Of a stretch of DNA of 64,000 bases, positions 1 to 11,000 are shown one piece after another (position 1 is the first letter of the stretch; every line of letters starts with the position of its first letter). The translations under genes were made by a program, and so were the position numbers. The stretch is from Auanema rhodensis (Eukaryota > Nematoda > Chromadorea > Rhabditida > Rhabditidae): the NCBI GenBank assembly GCA_964057225.1, contig OZ059898.1:3348001-3412000 (forward strand), written 5' to 3'. Below the pieces are notes generated by a model. That model had not been told where the DNA came from and made no database searches. It saw nothing but the letters and a program-made list of their open reading frames with translations.

Positions 1-9
1 TGTAGTATA

Positions 10-79
10 GTGCATTCGATGCGGATTTTTAAGCTGCGTCGATCTGTGTTATCAGATTTGCGCTAGCTTAAAAATGCAC
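10..79. repeat. Large nested inverted repeat (hairpin/cruciform candidate) in every unit
   Basis: Shown for the first unit. The arms ATTTTTAAGCT (25-35) and AGCTTAAAAAT (65-75) are perfect reverse complements over 11 bp. Inside them GCG (36-38) pairs with CGC (61-63), leaving T64 bulged. ATCTG (42-46) pairs with CAGAT (53-57) around the loop TGTTAT (47-52). TCG (39-41) against TTG (58-60) forms a small internal loop, with G.U wobbles possible in RNA. Outside, GTGC (10-13) can pair with GCAC (76-79). The structure would form on either strand as RNA or as a cruciform in DNA. Several classes carry an unpaired change in the left arm (T30C, G33A, T35G), and I saw no compensating change on the right arm, so selection on base pairing is not supported. 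Confidence 0.85.
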
Positions 80-92
80 CGAGATATCAACT

Positions 93-114
93 GATATAAG
101 TTCACACTTATATC
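93..114. repeat. 8-bp inverted repeat GATATAAG / CTTATATC
   Basis: In the first unit GATATAAG (93-100) and CTTATATC (107-114) are perfect reverse complements around the 6-base loop TTCACA. The dyad recurs in every unit. In units with GATACAAG (T97C, for example those starting at 1756, 2809, 11233 and 41766) one pair becomes C opposite A with no compensating change. A GATATC palindrome (83-88) lies just upstream. Confidence 0.85.
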
Positions 115-142
115 CTCGATTTTCACCCTAAAGAATTAATTT

Positions 143-159
143 TTTCGTTGAATAACATT
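143..159 (+). other. Weak half-match to the CENP-B box
   Basis: The 17-mer at 143-159 begins TTTCGTTG, which matches the first eight positions of the mammalian CENP-B box consensus (YTTCGTTGGAARCGGGA), but the essential CGGG half is absent. I count about 10 of 17 matches. It recurs in every unit, although positions 143 and 144 vary (TTGTTCG, TTCTCG). Half-matches like this are common in AT-rich satellites, so I record it only as a site to test, not as a binding site. Confidence 0.2.
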
Positions 160-615
160 GTCTATCGTCTTTGCCTTGAAAAATGGAATCTAAAAACATC
201 TACTTTTTGCTAAATTCTTTTGAAATTTTTCGAAAAAATTTTTGTCAAAATGTTTTTGGAAGCAATATTGAGTGTACATGGAAACTCAACATACACTAAT
301 GCATCATTTTTCAAACGATCATAACTAATTTTTGTATCAAGCGTTTCTCAATGTAGTATAGTGCATTCGATGCGGATTTTTAAGCTGCGTCGATCTGTGT
401 TATCAGATTTGCGCTAGCTTAAAAATGCACCGAGATATCAACTGATATAAGTTCACACTTATATCCTCGATTTTCACCCTGAAGAATTAATTTTCTCGTT
501 GAATAACATTGTCCATCGTCTTTGCCTTGAAAAAAGGAATCTAAAAACATCTACTTTTTGCTAAATTATTTTGAAATTTTCCGAAAAAATTTTTGTCAAA
601 ATGTTTTTGGAAGCA

Positions 616-648
616 ATGTTGAGTGTACATGGAAACTCAACATACACT
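616..648. repeat. 9-bp inverted repeat ATGTTGAGT / ACTCAACAT with a competing dyad
   Basis: In the second unit ATGTTGAGT (616-624) and ACTCAACAT (635-643) are perfect reverse complements around a 10-base loop, GTACATGGAA. A second, mutually exclusive dyad overlaps it: AGTGTA (622-627) with TACACT (643-648). The segment belongs to the most conserved part of the unit and is repeated in essentially every copy. Exceptions seen are the first unit (ATATTGAGT), the unit at 16147 (ACATAGAAACTC in the loop), and the units at 11233 and 15094 (AACTTACAC). Confidence 0.88.
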
Positions 649-1053
649 AATGCATCATTTTTCAAACGATCATAACTAATTTTTGTATTAAGCGTTTTTC
701 AATGTAGTATAGTGCATTCGATGCGGATTTTTAAGCTGCGTCGATCTGTGTTATCAGATTTGCGCTAGCTTAAAAATGCACCGAGATATCAACTGATATA
801 AGTTCACACTTATATCCTCGATTTTCACCCTGAAGAATTAATTTTCTCGTTGAATAACATTGTCCATCGTCTTTGCCTTGAAAAAAGGAATCTAAAAACA
901 TCTACTTTTTGCTAAATTATTTTGAAATTTTTCGAAAAAAGTTTTGTCAAAATGTTTTTGGAAGCAATGTTGAGTGTACATGGAAACTCAACATACACTA
1001 ATGCATCATTTTTCAAACGATCATAACTAATTTTTGTATTAAGCTTTTCTCAA

Positions 1054-1755
1054 TGTAGTATAGTGCATTCGATGCGGATTTTCAAGCTGCGTCGATCTGT
1101 GTTATCAGATTTGCGCTAGCTTAAAAATGCACCGAGATATCAACTGATATAAGTTCACACTTATATCTTCGATTTTCACCCTGAAGAAATAATTTTTTCG
1201 TTGAATAACATTGTCCATCGTCTTTGCTTTGAAAAAAGGATTCTAAAAACATCTACTTTTTGCTAAATTATTTTGAAATTTTTCGAAAAAAGTTTTGTCA
1301 AAATGTTTTTGGAAGCAATGTTGAGTGTACATGGAAACTCAACATACACTAATGCATCATTTTTCAAACGATCATAACTAATTTTTGTATTAAGCTTTTC
1401 TCAATGTAGTATAGTGCATTCGATGCGGATTTTCAAGCTGCGTCGATCTGTGTTATCAGATTTGCGCTAGCTTAAAAATGCACCGAGATATCAACTGATA
1501 TAAGTTCACACTTATATCTTCGATTTTCACCCTGAAGAAATAATTTTTTCGTTGAATAACATTGTCCATCGTCTTTGCTTTGAAAAAAGGATTCTAAAAA
1601 CATCTACTTTTTGCTAAATTATTTTGAAATTTTTCGAAAAAAGTTTTGTCAAAATGTTTTTGGAAGCAATGTTGAGTGTACATGGAAACTCAACATACAC
1701 TAATGCATCATTTTTCAAACGATCATAACTAATTTTTGTATTAAGCTTTTCTCAA
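1054..1755. repeat. Single-unit tandem duplication (two apparently identical units)
   Basis: The units 1054-1404 and 1405-1755 look identical over all 351 bases, including TTTTCAAGC, ATCTTCG, GAAATAATT, GCTTTGAAAAAAGGATTC, AAAAAAGTTTT and tail TATTAAGCTTTTCTCAA. The next unit (1756) keeps the TTTTCAAGC head and the tail but changes in the middle. This suggests a very recent one-unit duplication. Confidence 0.85.
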
Positions 1756-3726
1756 TGTAGTATAGTGCATTCGATGCGGATTTTCAAGCTGCGTCGATCT
1801 GTGTTATCAGATTTGCGCTAGCTTAAAAATGCACCGAGATATCAACTGATACAAGTTCACACTTATATCCTCGATTTTCACCCTGAAGAATTAATTTTTT
1901 CGTTGAATAACATTGTCCATCGTCTTTGCCTTGAAAAAAGGAATCTAAAAACATCTACTTTTTGCTAAATTATTTTGAAATTTTCCGAAAAAATTTTTGT
2001 CAAAATGTTTTTGGAAGCAATGTTGAGTGTACATGGAAACTCAACATACACTAATGCATCATTTTTCAAACGATCATAACTAATTTTTGTATTAAGCTTT
2101 TCTCAATGTAGTATAGTGCATTCGATGCGGATTTTTAAGCTGCGTCGATCTGTGTTATCAGATTTGCGCTAGCTTAAAAATGCACCGAGATATCAACTGA
2201 TATAAGTTCACACTTATATCCTCGATTTTCACCCTGAAGAATTAACTTTTTCGTTGAATAACATTGTCTATCGTCTTTGCCTTGAAAAATGGAATCTAAA
2301 AACATCTACTTTTTGGTAAACTATTTTGAAATTTTTCGAAAAAATTTTTGTCAAAATGTTTTTGGAAGCAATGTTGAGTGTACATGGAAACTCAACATAC
2401 ACTAATGCATCATTTTTCAAACGATCATAACTTATTTTTGTATCAAGCGTTTCTCAATGTAGTATAGTGCATTCGATCCGGATTTTTAAGCTGCGTCGAT
2501 CTGTGTTATCAGATTTGCGCTAGCTTAAAAATGCACCGAGATATCAACTGATATAAGTTCACACTTATATCCTCGATTTTCACCCTGAAGAATTAATTTT
2601 TTCGTTGAATAACATTGTCCATCGTCTTTGCCTTGAAAAAAGGAATCTAAAAACATCTACTTTTTGCTAAATTATTTTGAAATTTTCCGAAAAAATTTTT
2701 GTCAAAATGTTTTTGGAAGCAATGTTGAGTGTACATGGAAACTCAACATACACTAATGCATCATTTTTCAAACGATCATAACTAATTTTTGTATCAAGCG
2801 TTTTTCAATGTAGTATAGTGCATTCGATGCGGATTTTTAAGCTGCGTCGATCTGTGTTATCAGATTTGCGCTAGCTTAAAAATGCACCGAGATATCAACT
2901 GATACAAGTTCACACTTATATCCTCGATTTTCACCCTGAAGAAATAATTTTTTCGTTGAATAACATTGTCCATCGTCTTTGCCTTGAAAAAAGGATTTTA
3001 AAAACATCTACTTTTTGCTAAATTATTTTGAAATTTTTCGAAAAAATTTTTGTCAAAATGTTTTTGGAAGCAATGTTGAGTGTACATGGAAACTCAACAT
3101 ACACTAATGCATCATTTTTCAAACGATCATAACTAATTTTTGTATCAAGCGTTTCTTAATGTAGTATAGTGCATTCGATCCGGATTTTTAAGCTGCGTCG
3201 ATCTGTGTTATCAGATTTGCGCTAGCTTAAAAATGCACCGAGATATCAACTGATATAAGTTCACACTTATATCCTCGATTTTCACCCTGAAGAAATAATT
3301 TTTTCGTTAAATAACATCGTCCATCGTCTTTGCCTTGAAAAAAGAAATCTAAAAACATCTACTTTTTGCTAAATTATTTTGAAATTTTTCGAAAAAATTT
3401 TTGTCAAAATGTTTTTGGAAGCAATGTTGAGTGTACATGGAAACTCAACATACACTAATGCATCATTTTTCAAACGATCATAACTAATTTTTGTATTAAG
3501 CGTTTTTCAATGTAGTATAGTGCATTCGATGCGGATTTTTAAGCTGCGTCGATCTGTGTTATCAGATTTGCGCTAGCTTAAAAATGCACCGAGATATCAA
3601 CTGATATAAGTTCACACTTATATCCTCGATTTTCACCCTGAAGAATTAATTTTTTCGTTGAATAACATTGTCTATCGTCTTTGCCTTGAGAAAAGGAATC
3701 TAAAAACATCTACTTTTTGCTAAATT

Positions 3727-3761
3727 ATTTTGAAATTTTTCGAAAAAATTTTTGTCAAAAT
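3727..3761. repeat. Palindrome TTTTTCGAAAAA nested in ATTTTGA / TCAAAAT
   Basis: Shown in the unit starting at 3511. The 12-bp perfect palindrome TTTTTCGAAAAA (3736-3747) lies within longer arms ATTTTGA (3727-3733) and TCAAAAT (3755-3761). It recurs across the array. Two recurrent alleles break it: TTTTCCGAAAAA (unit position 230 T to C) removes the central dyad, and AAAAAAGTTTT (position 239 T to G) changes the adjoining A/T tract. This is also the segment where all the detected length changes occur (the run after TCAAAAT). Confidence 0.85.
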
Positions 3762-3861
3762 GTTTTTGGAAGCAATGTTGAGTGTACATGGAAACTCAAC
3801 ATACACTAATGCATCATTTTTCAAACGATCATAACTAATTTTTGTATCACGCGTTTTTCAA

Positions 3862-4563
3862 TGTAGTATAGTGCATTCGATGCGGATTTTTAAGCTGCGT
3901 CGATCTGTGTTATCAGATTTGCGCTAGCTTAAAAATGCACCGAGATATCAACTGATATAAGTTCACACTTATATCCTCGATTTTCACCCTGAAGAATTAA
4001 CTTTTTCGTTGAATAACATTGTCTATCGTCTTTGCCTTGAAAAATGGAATCTAAAAACATCTACTTTTTGGTAAACTATTTTGAAATTTTTCGAAAAAAT
4101 TTTTGTCAAAATGTTTTTGGAAGCAATGTTGAGTGTACATGGAAACTCAACATACACTAATGCATCATTTTTCAAACGATCATAACTAATTTTTGTATCA
4201 CGCGTTTTTCAATGTAGTATAGTGCATTCGATGCGGATTTTTAAGCTGCGTCGATCTGTGTTATCAGATTTGCGCTAGCTTAAAAATGCACCGAGATATC
4301 AACTGATATAAGTTCACACTTATATCCTCGATTTTCACCCTGAAGAATTAACTTTTTCGTTGAATAACATTGTCTATCGTCTTTGCCTTGAAAAATGGAA
4401 TCTAAAAACATCTACTTTTTGGTAAACTATTTTGAAATTTTTCGAAAAAATTTTTGTCAAAATGTTTTTGGAAGCAATGTTGAGTGTACATGGAAACTCA
4501 ACATACACTAATGCATCATTTTTCAAACGATCATAACTAATTTTTGTATCACGCGTTTTTCAA
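3862..4563. repeat. Single-unit tandem duplication in the GGTAAACT class
   Basis: The units 3862-4212 and 4213-4563 appear identical (GAATTAACTTTTT, TCTATCG, AAATGG, GGTAAACT, tail TATCACGCGTTTTT). The unit 4564-4914 is the same except for its tail (TATCAAGCGTTTC), and the unit at 5266 matches the first two. This is a local run of near-clones. Confidence 0.8.
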
Positions 4564-7500
4564 TGTAGTATAGTGCATTCGATGCGGATTTTTAAGCTGC
4601 GTCGATCTGTGTTATCAGATTTGCGCTAGCTTAAAAATGCACCGAGATATCAACTGATATAAGTTCACACTTATATCCTCGATTTTCACCCTGAAGAATT
4701 AACTTTTTCGTTGAATAACATTGTCTATCGTCTTTGCCTTGAAAAATGGAATCTAAAAACATCTACTTTTTGGTAAACTATTTTGAAATTTTTCGAAAAA
4801 ATTTTTGTCAAAATGTTTTTGGAAGCAATGTTGAGTGTACATGGAAACTCAACATACACTAATGCATCATTTTTCAAACGATCATAACTAATTTTTGTAT
4901 CAAGCGTTTCTCAATGTATTATAGTGCATTCGATCCGGATTTTTAAGCTGCGTCGATCTGTGTTATCAGATTTGCGCTAGCTTAAAAATGCACCGAGATA
5001 TCAACTGATATAAGTTCACACTTATATCCTCGATTTTCACCCTGAAGAATTAATTTTTTCGTTGAATAACATTGTCTATCGTCTTTGCCTTGAGAAAAGG
5101 AATCTAAAAACATCTACTTTTTGCTAAATTATTTTGAAATTTTTCGAAAAAATTTTTGTCAAAATGTTTTTGGAAGCAATGTTGAGTGTACATGGAAACT
5201 CAACATACACTAATGCATCATTTTTCAAACGATCATAACTAATTTTTGTATCACGCGTTTTTCAATGTAGTATAGTGCATTCGATGCGGATTTTTAAGCT
5301 GCGTCGATCTGTGTTATCAGATTTGCGCTAGCTTAAAAATGCACCGAGATATCAACTGATATAAGTTCACACTTATATCCTCGATTTTCACCCTGAAGAA
5401 TTAACTTTTTCGTTGAATAACATTGTCTATCGTCTTTGCCTTGAAAAATGGAATCTAAAAACATCTACTTTTTGGTAAACTATTTTGAAATTTTTCGAAA
5501 AAATTTTTGTCAAAATGTTTTTGGAAGCAATGTTGAGTGTACATGGAAACTCAACATACACTAATGCATCATTTTTCAAACGATCATAACTAATTTTTGT
5601 ATCACGCGTTTTTCAATGTAGTATAGTGCATTCGATGCGGATTTTTAAGCTGCGTCGATCTGTGTTATCAGATTTGCGCTAGCTTAAAAATGCACCGAGA
5701 TATCAACTGATATAAGTTCACACTTATATCCTCGATTTTCACCCTGAAGAATTAACTTTTTCGTTGAATAACATTGTCTATCGTCTTTGCCTTGAAAAAT
5801 GGAATCTAAAAACATCTACTTTTTGGTAAACTATTTTGAAATTTTTCGAAAAAATTTTTGTCAAAATGTTTTTGGAAGCAATGTTGAGTGTACATGGAAA
5901 CTCAACATACACTAATGCATCATTTTTCAAACGATCATAACTAATTTTTGTATCAAGCGTTTCTCAATGTATTATAGTGCATTCGATCCGGATTTTTAAG
6001 CTGCGTCGATCTGTGTTATCAGATTTGCGCTAGCTTAAAAATGCACCGAGATATCAACTGATATAAGTTCACACTTATATCCTCGATTTTCACCCTGAAG
6101 AATTAATTTTTTCGTTGAATAACATTGTCCATCGTCTTTGCCTTGAAAAAAGGAATCTAAAAACATCTACTTTTTGCTAAATTATTTTGAAATTTTCCGA
6201 AAAAATTTTTGTCAAAATGTTTTTGGAAGCAATGTTGAGTGTACATGGAAACTCAACATACACTAATGCATCATTTTTCAAACGATCATAACTAATTTTT
6301 GTATCACGCGTTTTTCAATGTAGTATAGTGCAATCGATGCGGATTTTTAAGCTGCGTCGATCTGTGTTATCAGATTTGCGCTAGCTTAAAAATGCACCGA
6401 GATATCAACTGATATAAGTTCACACTTATATCCTCGATTTTCACCCTGAAGAATTAACTTTTTCGTTGAATAACATTGTCTATCGTCTTTGCCTTGAAAA
6501 ATCGAATCTAAAAACATCTACTTTTCGCTAAATTATTTTGAAATTTTTCGAAAAAATTTTTGTCAAAATGTTTTTGGAAGCAATGTTGAGTGTACATGGA
6601 AACTCAACATACACTAATGCATCATTTTTCAAACGATCATAACTAATTTTTGTATCAAGCGTTTCTCAATGTATTATAGTGCATTCGATCCGGATTTTTA
6701 AGCTGCGTCGATCTGTGTTATCAGATTTGCGCTAGCTTAAAAATGCACCGAGATATCAACTGATACAAGTTCACACTTATATCCTCGATTTTCACCCTGA
6801 AGAAATAATTTTTTCGTTGAATAACATTGTCCATCGTCTTTGCCTTGAAAAAAGGACTTTAAAAACATCTACTTTTTGCTAAATTATTTTGAAATTTTCC
6901 GAAAAAATTTTTGTCAAAATGTTTTTGGAAGCAATGTTGAGTGTACATGGAAACTCAACATACACTAATGCATCATTTTTCAAACGATCATAACTAATTT
7001 TTGTATTAAGCGTTTTTCAATGTAGTATAGTGCAATCGATGCGGATTTTTAAACTGCGTCGATCTGTGTTATCAGATTTGCGCTAGCTTAAAAATGCACC
7101 GAGATATCAAATGATATAAGTTCACACTTATATCCTCGATTTTCATCCTGAAGAATTAATTTTTTCGTTGAATAACGTTGTCCATCGTCTTTGCCTTGGA
7201 AAATCGAATCTAAAAACATCTACTTTTCGCTAAATTATTTTGAAATTTTTCGAAAAAATTTTTGTCAAAATGTTTTTGGAAGCAATGTTGAGTGTACATG
7301 GAAACTCAACATACACTAATGCATCATTTTTCAAACGATCATAACTAATTTTTGTATCACGCGTTTTTCAATGTAGTATAGTGCATTCGATGCGGATTTT
7401 TAAGCTGCGTCGATCTGTGTTATCAGATTTGCGCTAGCTTAAAAATGCACCGAGATATCAACTGATACAAGTTCACACTTATATCCTCGATTTTCACCCT

Positions 7501-8073
7501 GAAGAAATAATTTTTTCGTTGAATAACATTGTCCATCGTCTTTGCCTTGAAAAATCAAATCTAAAAACATCTACTTTTTGCTAAATTATTTTGAAATTTT
7601 TCGAAAAAATTTTTGTCAAAATGTTTTTGGAAGCAATGTTGAGTGTACATGGAAACTCAACATACACTAATGCATCATTTTTCAAACGATCATAACTAAT
7701 TTTTGTATCAAGCGTTTTTCAATGTAGTATAGTGCATTCGATGCGGATTTTTAAGCTGCGTCGATCTGTGTTATCAGATTTGCGCTAGCTTAAAAATGCA
7801 CCGAGATATCAACTGATACAAGTTCACACTTATATCCTCGATTTTCACCCTGAAGAAATAATTTTTTCGTTGAATAACATTGTCCATCGTCTTTGCCTTG
7901 AAAAAAGGATTTTAAAAACATCTACTTTTTGCTAAATTATTCTGAAATTTTCCGAAAAAATTTTTGTCAAAATGTTTTTGGAAGCAATGTTGAGTGTACA
8001 TGGAAACTCAACATACACTAATGCATCATTTTTCAAACGATCATAACTAATTTTTGTATTAAGCGTTTTTTAA

Positions 8074-11000
8074 TGTAGTATAGTGCATTCGATCCGGATT
8101 TTTAAGCTGCGTCGATCTGTGTTATCAGATTTGCGCTAGCTTAAAAATGCACCGAGATATCAACTGATATAAGTTCACACTTATATCCTCGATTTTCACC
8201 CTGAAGAAATAATTTTTTCGTTGAATAACATTGTCCATCGTCTTTGCCTTGAAAAATCAAATCTAAAAACATCTACTTTTCGCTAAATTATTTTGAAATT
8301 TTTCGAAAAAATTTTTGTCAAAATGTTTTTGGAAGCAATGTTGAGTGTACATGGAAACTCAACATACACTAATGCATCATTTTTCAAACGATCATAACTA
8401 ATTTTTGTATCAAGCGTTTTTCAATGTAGTAGAGTGCATTCGATGCGGATTTTTAAGCTGCGTCGATCTGTGTTATCAGATTTGCGCTAGCTTAAAAATG
8501 CACCGAGATATCAACTGATATAAGTTCACACTTATATCCTCGATTTTCACCCTGAAGAATTAACTTTTTCGTTGAATAACATTGTCTATCGTCTTTGCCT
8601 TGAAAAATGGAATCTAAAAACATCTACTTTTTGGTAAACTATTTTGAAATTTTTCGAAAAAATTTTTGTCAAAATGTTTTTGGAAGCAATGTTGAGTGTA
8701 CATGGAAACTCAACATACACTAATGCATCATTTTTCAAACGATCATAACTAATTTTTGTATCAAGCGTTTCTCAATGTATTATAGTGCATTCGATCCGGA
8801 TTTTTAAGCTGCGTCGATCTGTGTTATCAGATTTGCGCTAGCTTAAAAATGCACCGAGATATCAACTGATATAAGTTCACACTTATATCCTCGATTTTCA
8901 CCCTGAAGAATTAATTTTTTCGTTGAATAACATTGTCCATCGTCTTTGCCTTGAAAAAAGGAATCTAAAAACATCTACTTTTTGCTAAATTATTTTGAAA
9001 TTTTCCGAAAAAATTTTTGTCAAAATGTTTTTGGAAGCAATGTTGAGTGTACATGGAAACTCAACATACACTAATGCATCATTTTTCAAACGATCATAAC
9101 TAATTTTTGTATTAAGCGTTTTTCAATGTAGTATAGTGCATTCGATCCGGATTTTTAAGCTGCGTCGATCTGTGTTATCAGATTTGCGCTAGCTTAAAAA
9201 TGCACCGAGATATCAACTGATATAAGTTCACACTTATATCCTCGATTTTCACCCTGAAGAAATAATTTTTTCGTTGAATAACATTGTCCATCGTCTTTGC
9301 CTTGAAAAATCAAATCTAAAAACATCTACTTTTCGCTAAATTATTTTGAAATTTTTCGAAAAAATTTTTGTCAAAATGTTTTTGGAAGCAATGTTGAGTG
9401 TACATGGAAACTCAACATACACTAATGCATCATTTTTCAAACGATCATAACTAATTTTTGTATCAAGCGTTTTTCAATGTAGTAGAGTGCATTCGATGCG
9501 GATTTTTAAGCTGCGTCGATCTGTGTTATCAGATTTGCGCTAGCTTAAAAATGCACCGAGATATCAACTGATATAAGTTCACACTTATATCCTCGATTTT
9601 CACCCTGAAGAATTAACTTTTTCGTTGAATAACATTGTCTATCGTCTTTGCCTTGAAAAATGGAATCTAAAAACATCTACTTTTTGGTAAACTATTTTGA
9701 AATTTTTCGAAAAAATTTTTGTCAAAATGTTTTTGGAAGCAATGTTGAGTGTACATGGAAACTCAACATACACTAATGCATCATTTTTCAAACGATCATA
9801 ACTAATTTTTGTATCAAGCGTTTCTCAATGTATTATAGTGCATTCGATCCGGATTTTTAAGCTGCGTCGATCTGTGTTATCAGATTTGCGCTAGCTTAAA
9901 AATGCACCGAGATATCAACTGATATAAGTTCACACTTATATCCTCGATTTTCACCCTGAAGAATTAATTTTTTCGTTGAATAACATTGTCCATCGTCTTT
10001 GCCTTGAAAAAAGGAATCTAAAAACATCTACTTTTTGCTAAATTATTTTGAAATTTTCCGAAAAAATTTTTGTCAAAATGTTTTTGGAAGCAATGTTGAG
10101 TGTACATGGAAACTCAACATACACTAATGCATCATTTTTCAAACGATCATAACTAATTTTTGTATCACGCGTTTTTCAATGTAGTATAGTGCATTCGATG
10201 CGGATTTTTAAGCGGCGTCGATCTGTGTTATCAGATTTGCGCTAGCTTAAAAATGCACCGAGATATCAACTGATATAAGTTCACACTTATATCCTCGATT
10301 TTCACCCTGAAGAATTAACTTTTTCGTTGAATAACATTGTCTATCGTCTTTGCCTTAAAAAATGGAATCTAAAAACATCTACTTTTTGGTAAACTATTTT
10401 GAAATTTTTCGAAAAAATTTTTGTCAAAATGTTTTTGGAAGCAATGTTGAGTGTACATGGAAACTCAACATACACTAATGCATCATTTTTCAAACGATCA
10501 TAACTAATTTTTGTATCAAGCGTTTCTCAATGTATTATAGTGCATTCGATCCGGATTTTTAAGCTGCGTCGATCTGTGTTATCAGATTTGCGCTAGCTTA
10601 AAAATGCACCGAGATATCAACTGATATAAGTTCACACTTATATCCTCGATTTTCACCCTGAAGAATTAATTTTTTCGTTGAATAACATTGTCCATCGTCT
10701 TTGCCTTGAAAAAAGGAATCTAAAAACATCTACTTTTTGCTAAATTATTTTGAAATTTTCCGAAAAAATTTTTGTCAAAATGTTTTTGGAAGCAATGTTG
10801 AGTGTACATGGAAACTCAACATACACTAATGCATCATTTTTCAAACGATCATAACTAATTTTTGTATTAAGCGTTTTTCAATGTAGTATAGTGCAATCGA
10901 TGCGGATTTTTAAACTGCGTCGATCTGTGTTATCAGATTTGCGCTAGCTTAAAAATGCACCGAGATATCAAATGATATAAGTTCACACTTATATCCTCGA

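Larger units (their letters stand above)
1..351. repeat. Reference satellite unit (unit 0) and its internal map
   Basis: I use this unit for numbering; the phase is arbitrary. Recurrent variable sites by unit position are: 4 A/T, 5 G/T, 8 T/G/A, 21 G/C, 30 T/C, 97 T/C, 115 C/T, 126 C/T, 136 T/A, 137 T/C, 140 T/C/G, 143 T/G, 144 T/C, 159 T/C, 163 T/C, 175 C/T, 180 A/G, 184-188 (ATGG, AAGG, ATCG, ATCA, AAGA), 207 and 208 T/C, 210 C/G, 215 T/C, 220 T/C, 230 T/C, 239 T/G, 338 C/T, 340 A/C, 343 G/T, 347 C/T and 349 C/T. Positions 31-96 and 240-337 are almost constant. This unit has private changes: CCTAAAG at 127-133, CTTTTG at 217-222, and ATATTGAG at 265-272 instead of ATGTTGAG. Confidence 0.93.
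1..3510. repeat. Left zone: units 0-9, mixed classes
   Basis: Ten units of several classes. Those at 352 and 703 carry AATTTTCTCG. Those at 1054 and 1405 appear identical to each other (TTTTCAAGC, ATCTTCG, GCTTTG, AAAAAAGTTTT, tail TATTAAGCTTTTC). The unit at 1756 combines TTTTCAAGC with GATACAAG. The unit at 2107 is the first GGTAAACT unit and alone has CATAACTTATT. Those at 2458 and 3160 have the CCGG head. The order of the units at 352-1404 recurs at 37203-38255. The units at 2809-3861 share a haplotype with 21762-22814. No genes are present. Confidence 0.85.

Noticed and set aside
93-114. GATATAAG/CTTATATC as a transcription terminator or TATA promoter
   Set aside because: The stem is short and AT-rich, occurs in every unit, and is not followed by a gene or an attached T-run signal specific to it. 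It is better described only as a dyad.
1-351. Internal half-unit duplication (2 x ~175 bp)
   Set aside because: Comparing the first and second halves by eye gives only short AT-rich matches, so I do not claim a dimeric origin. A self-alignment of the consensus would settle it.
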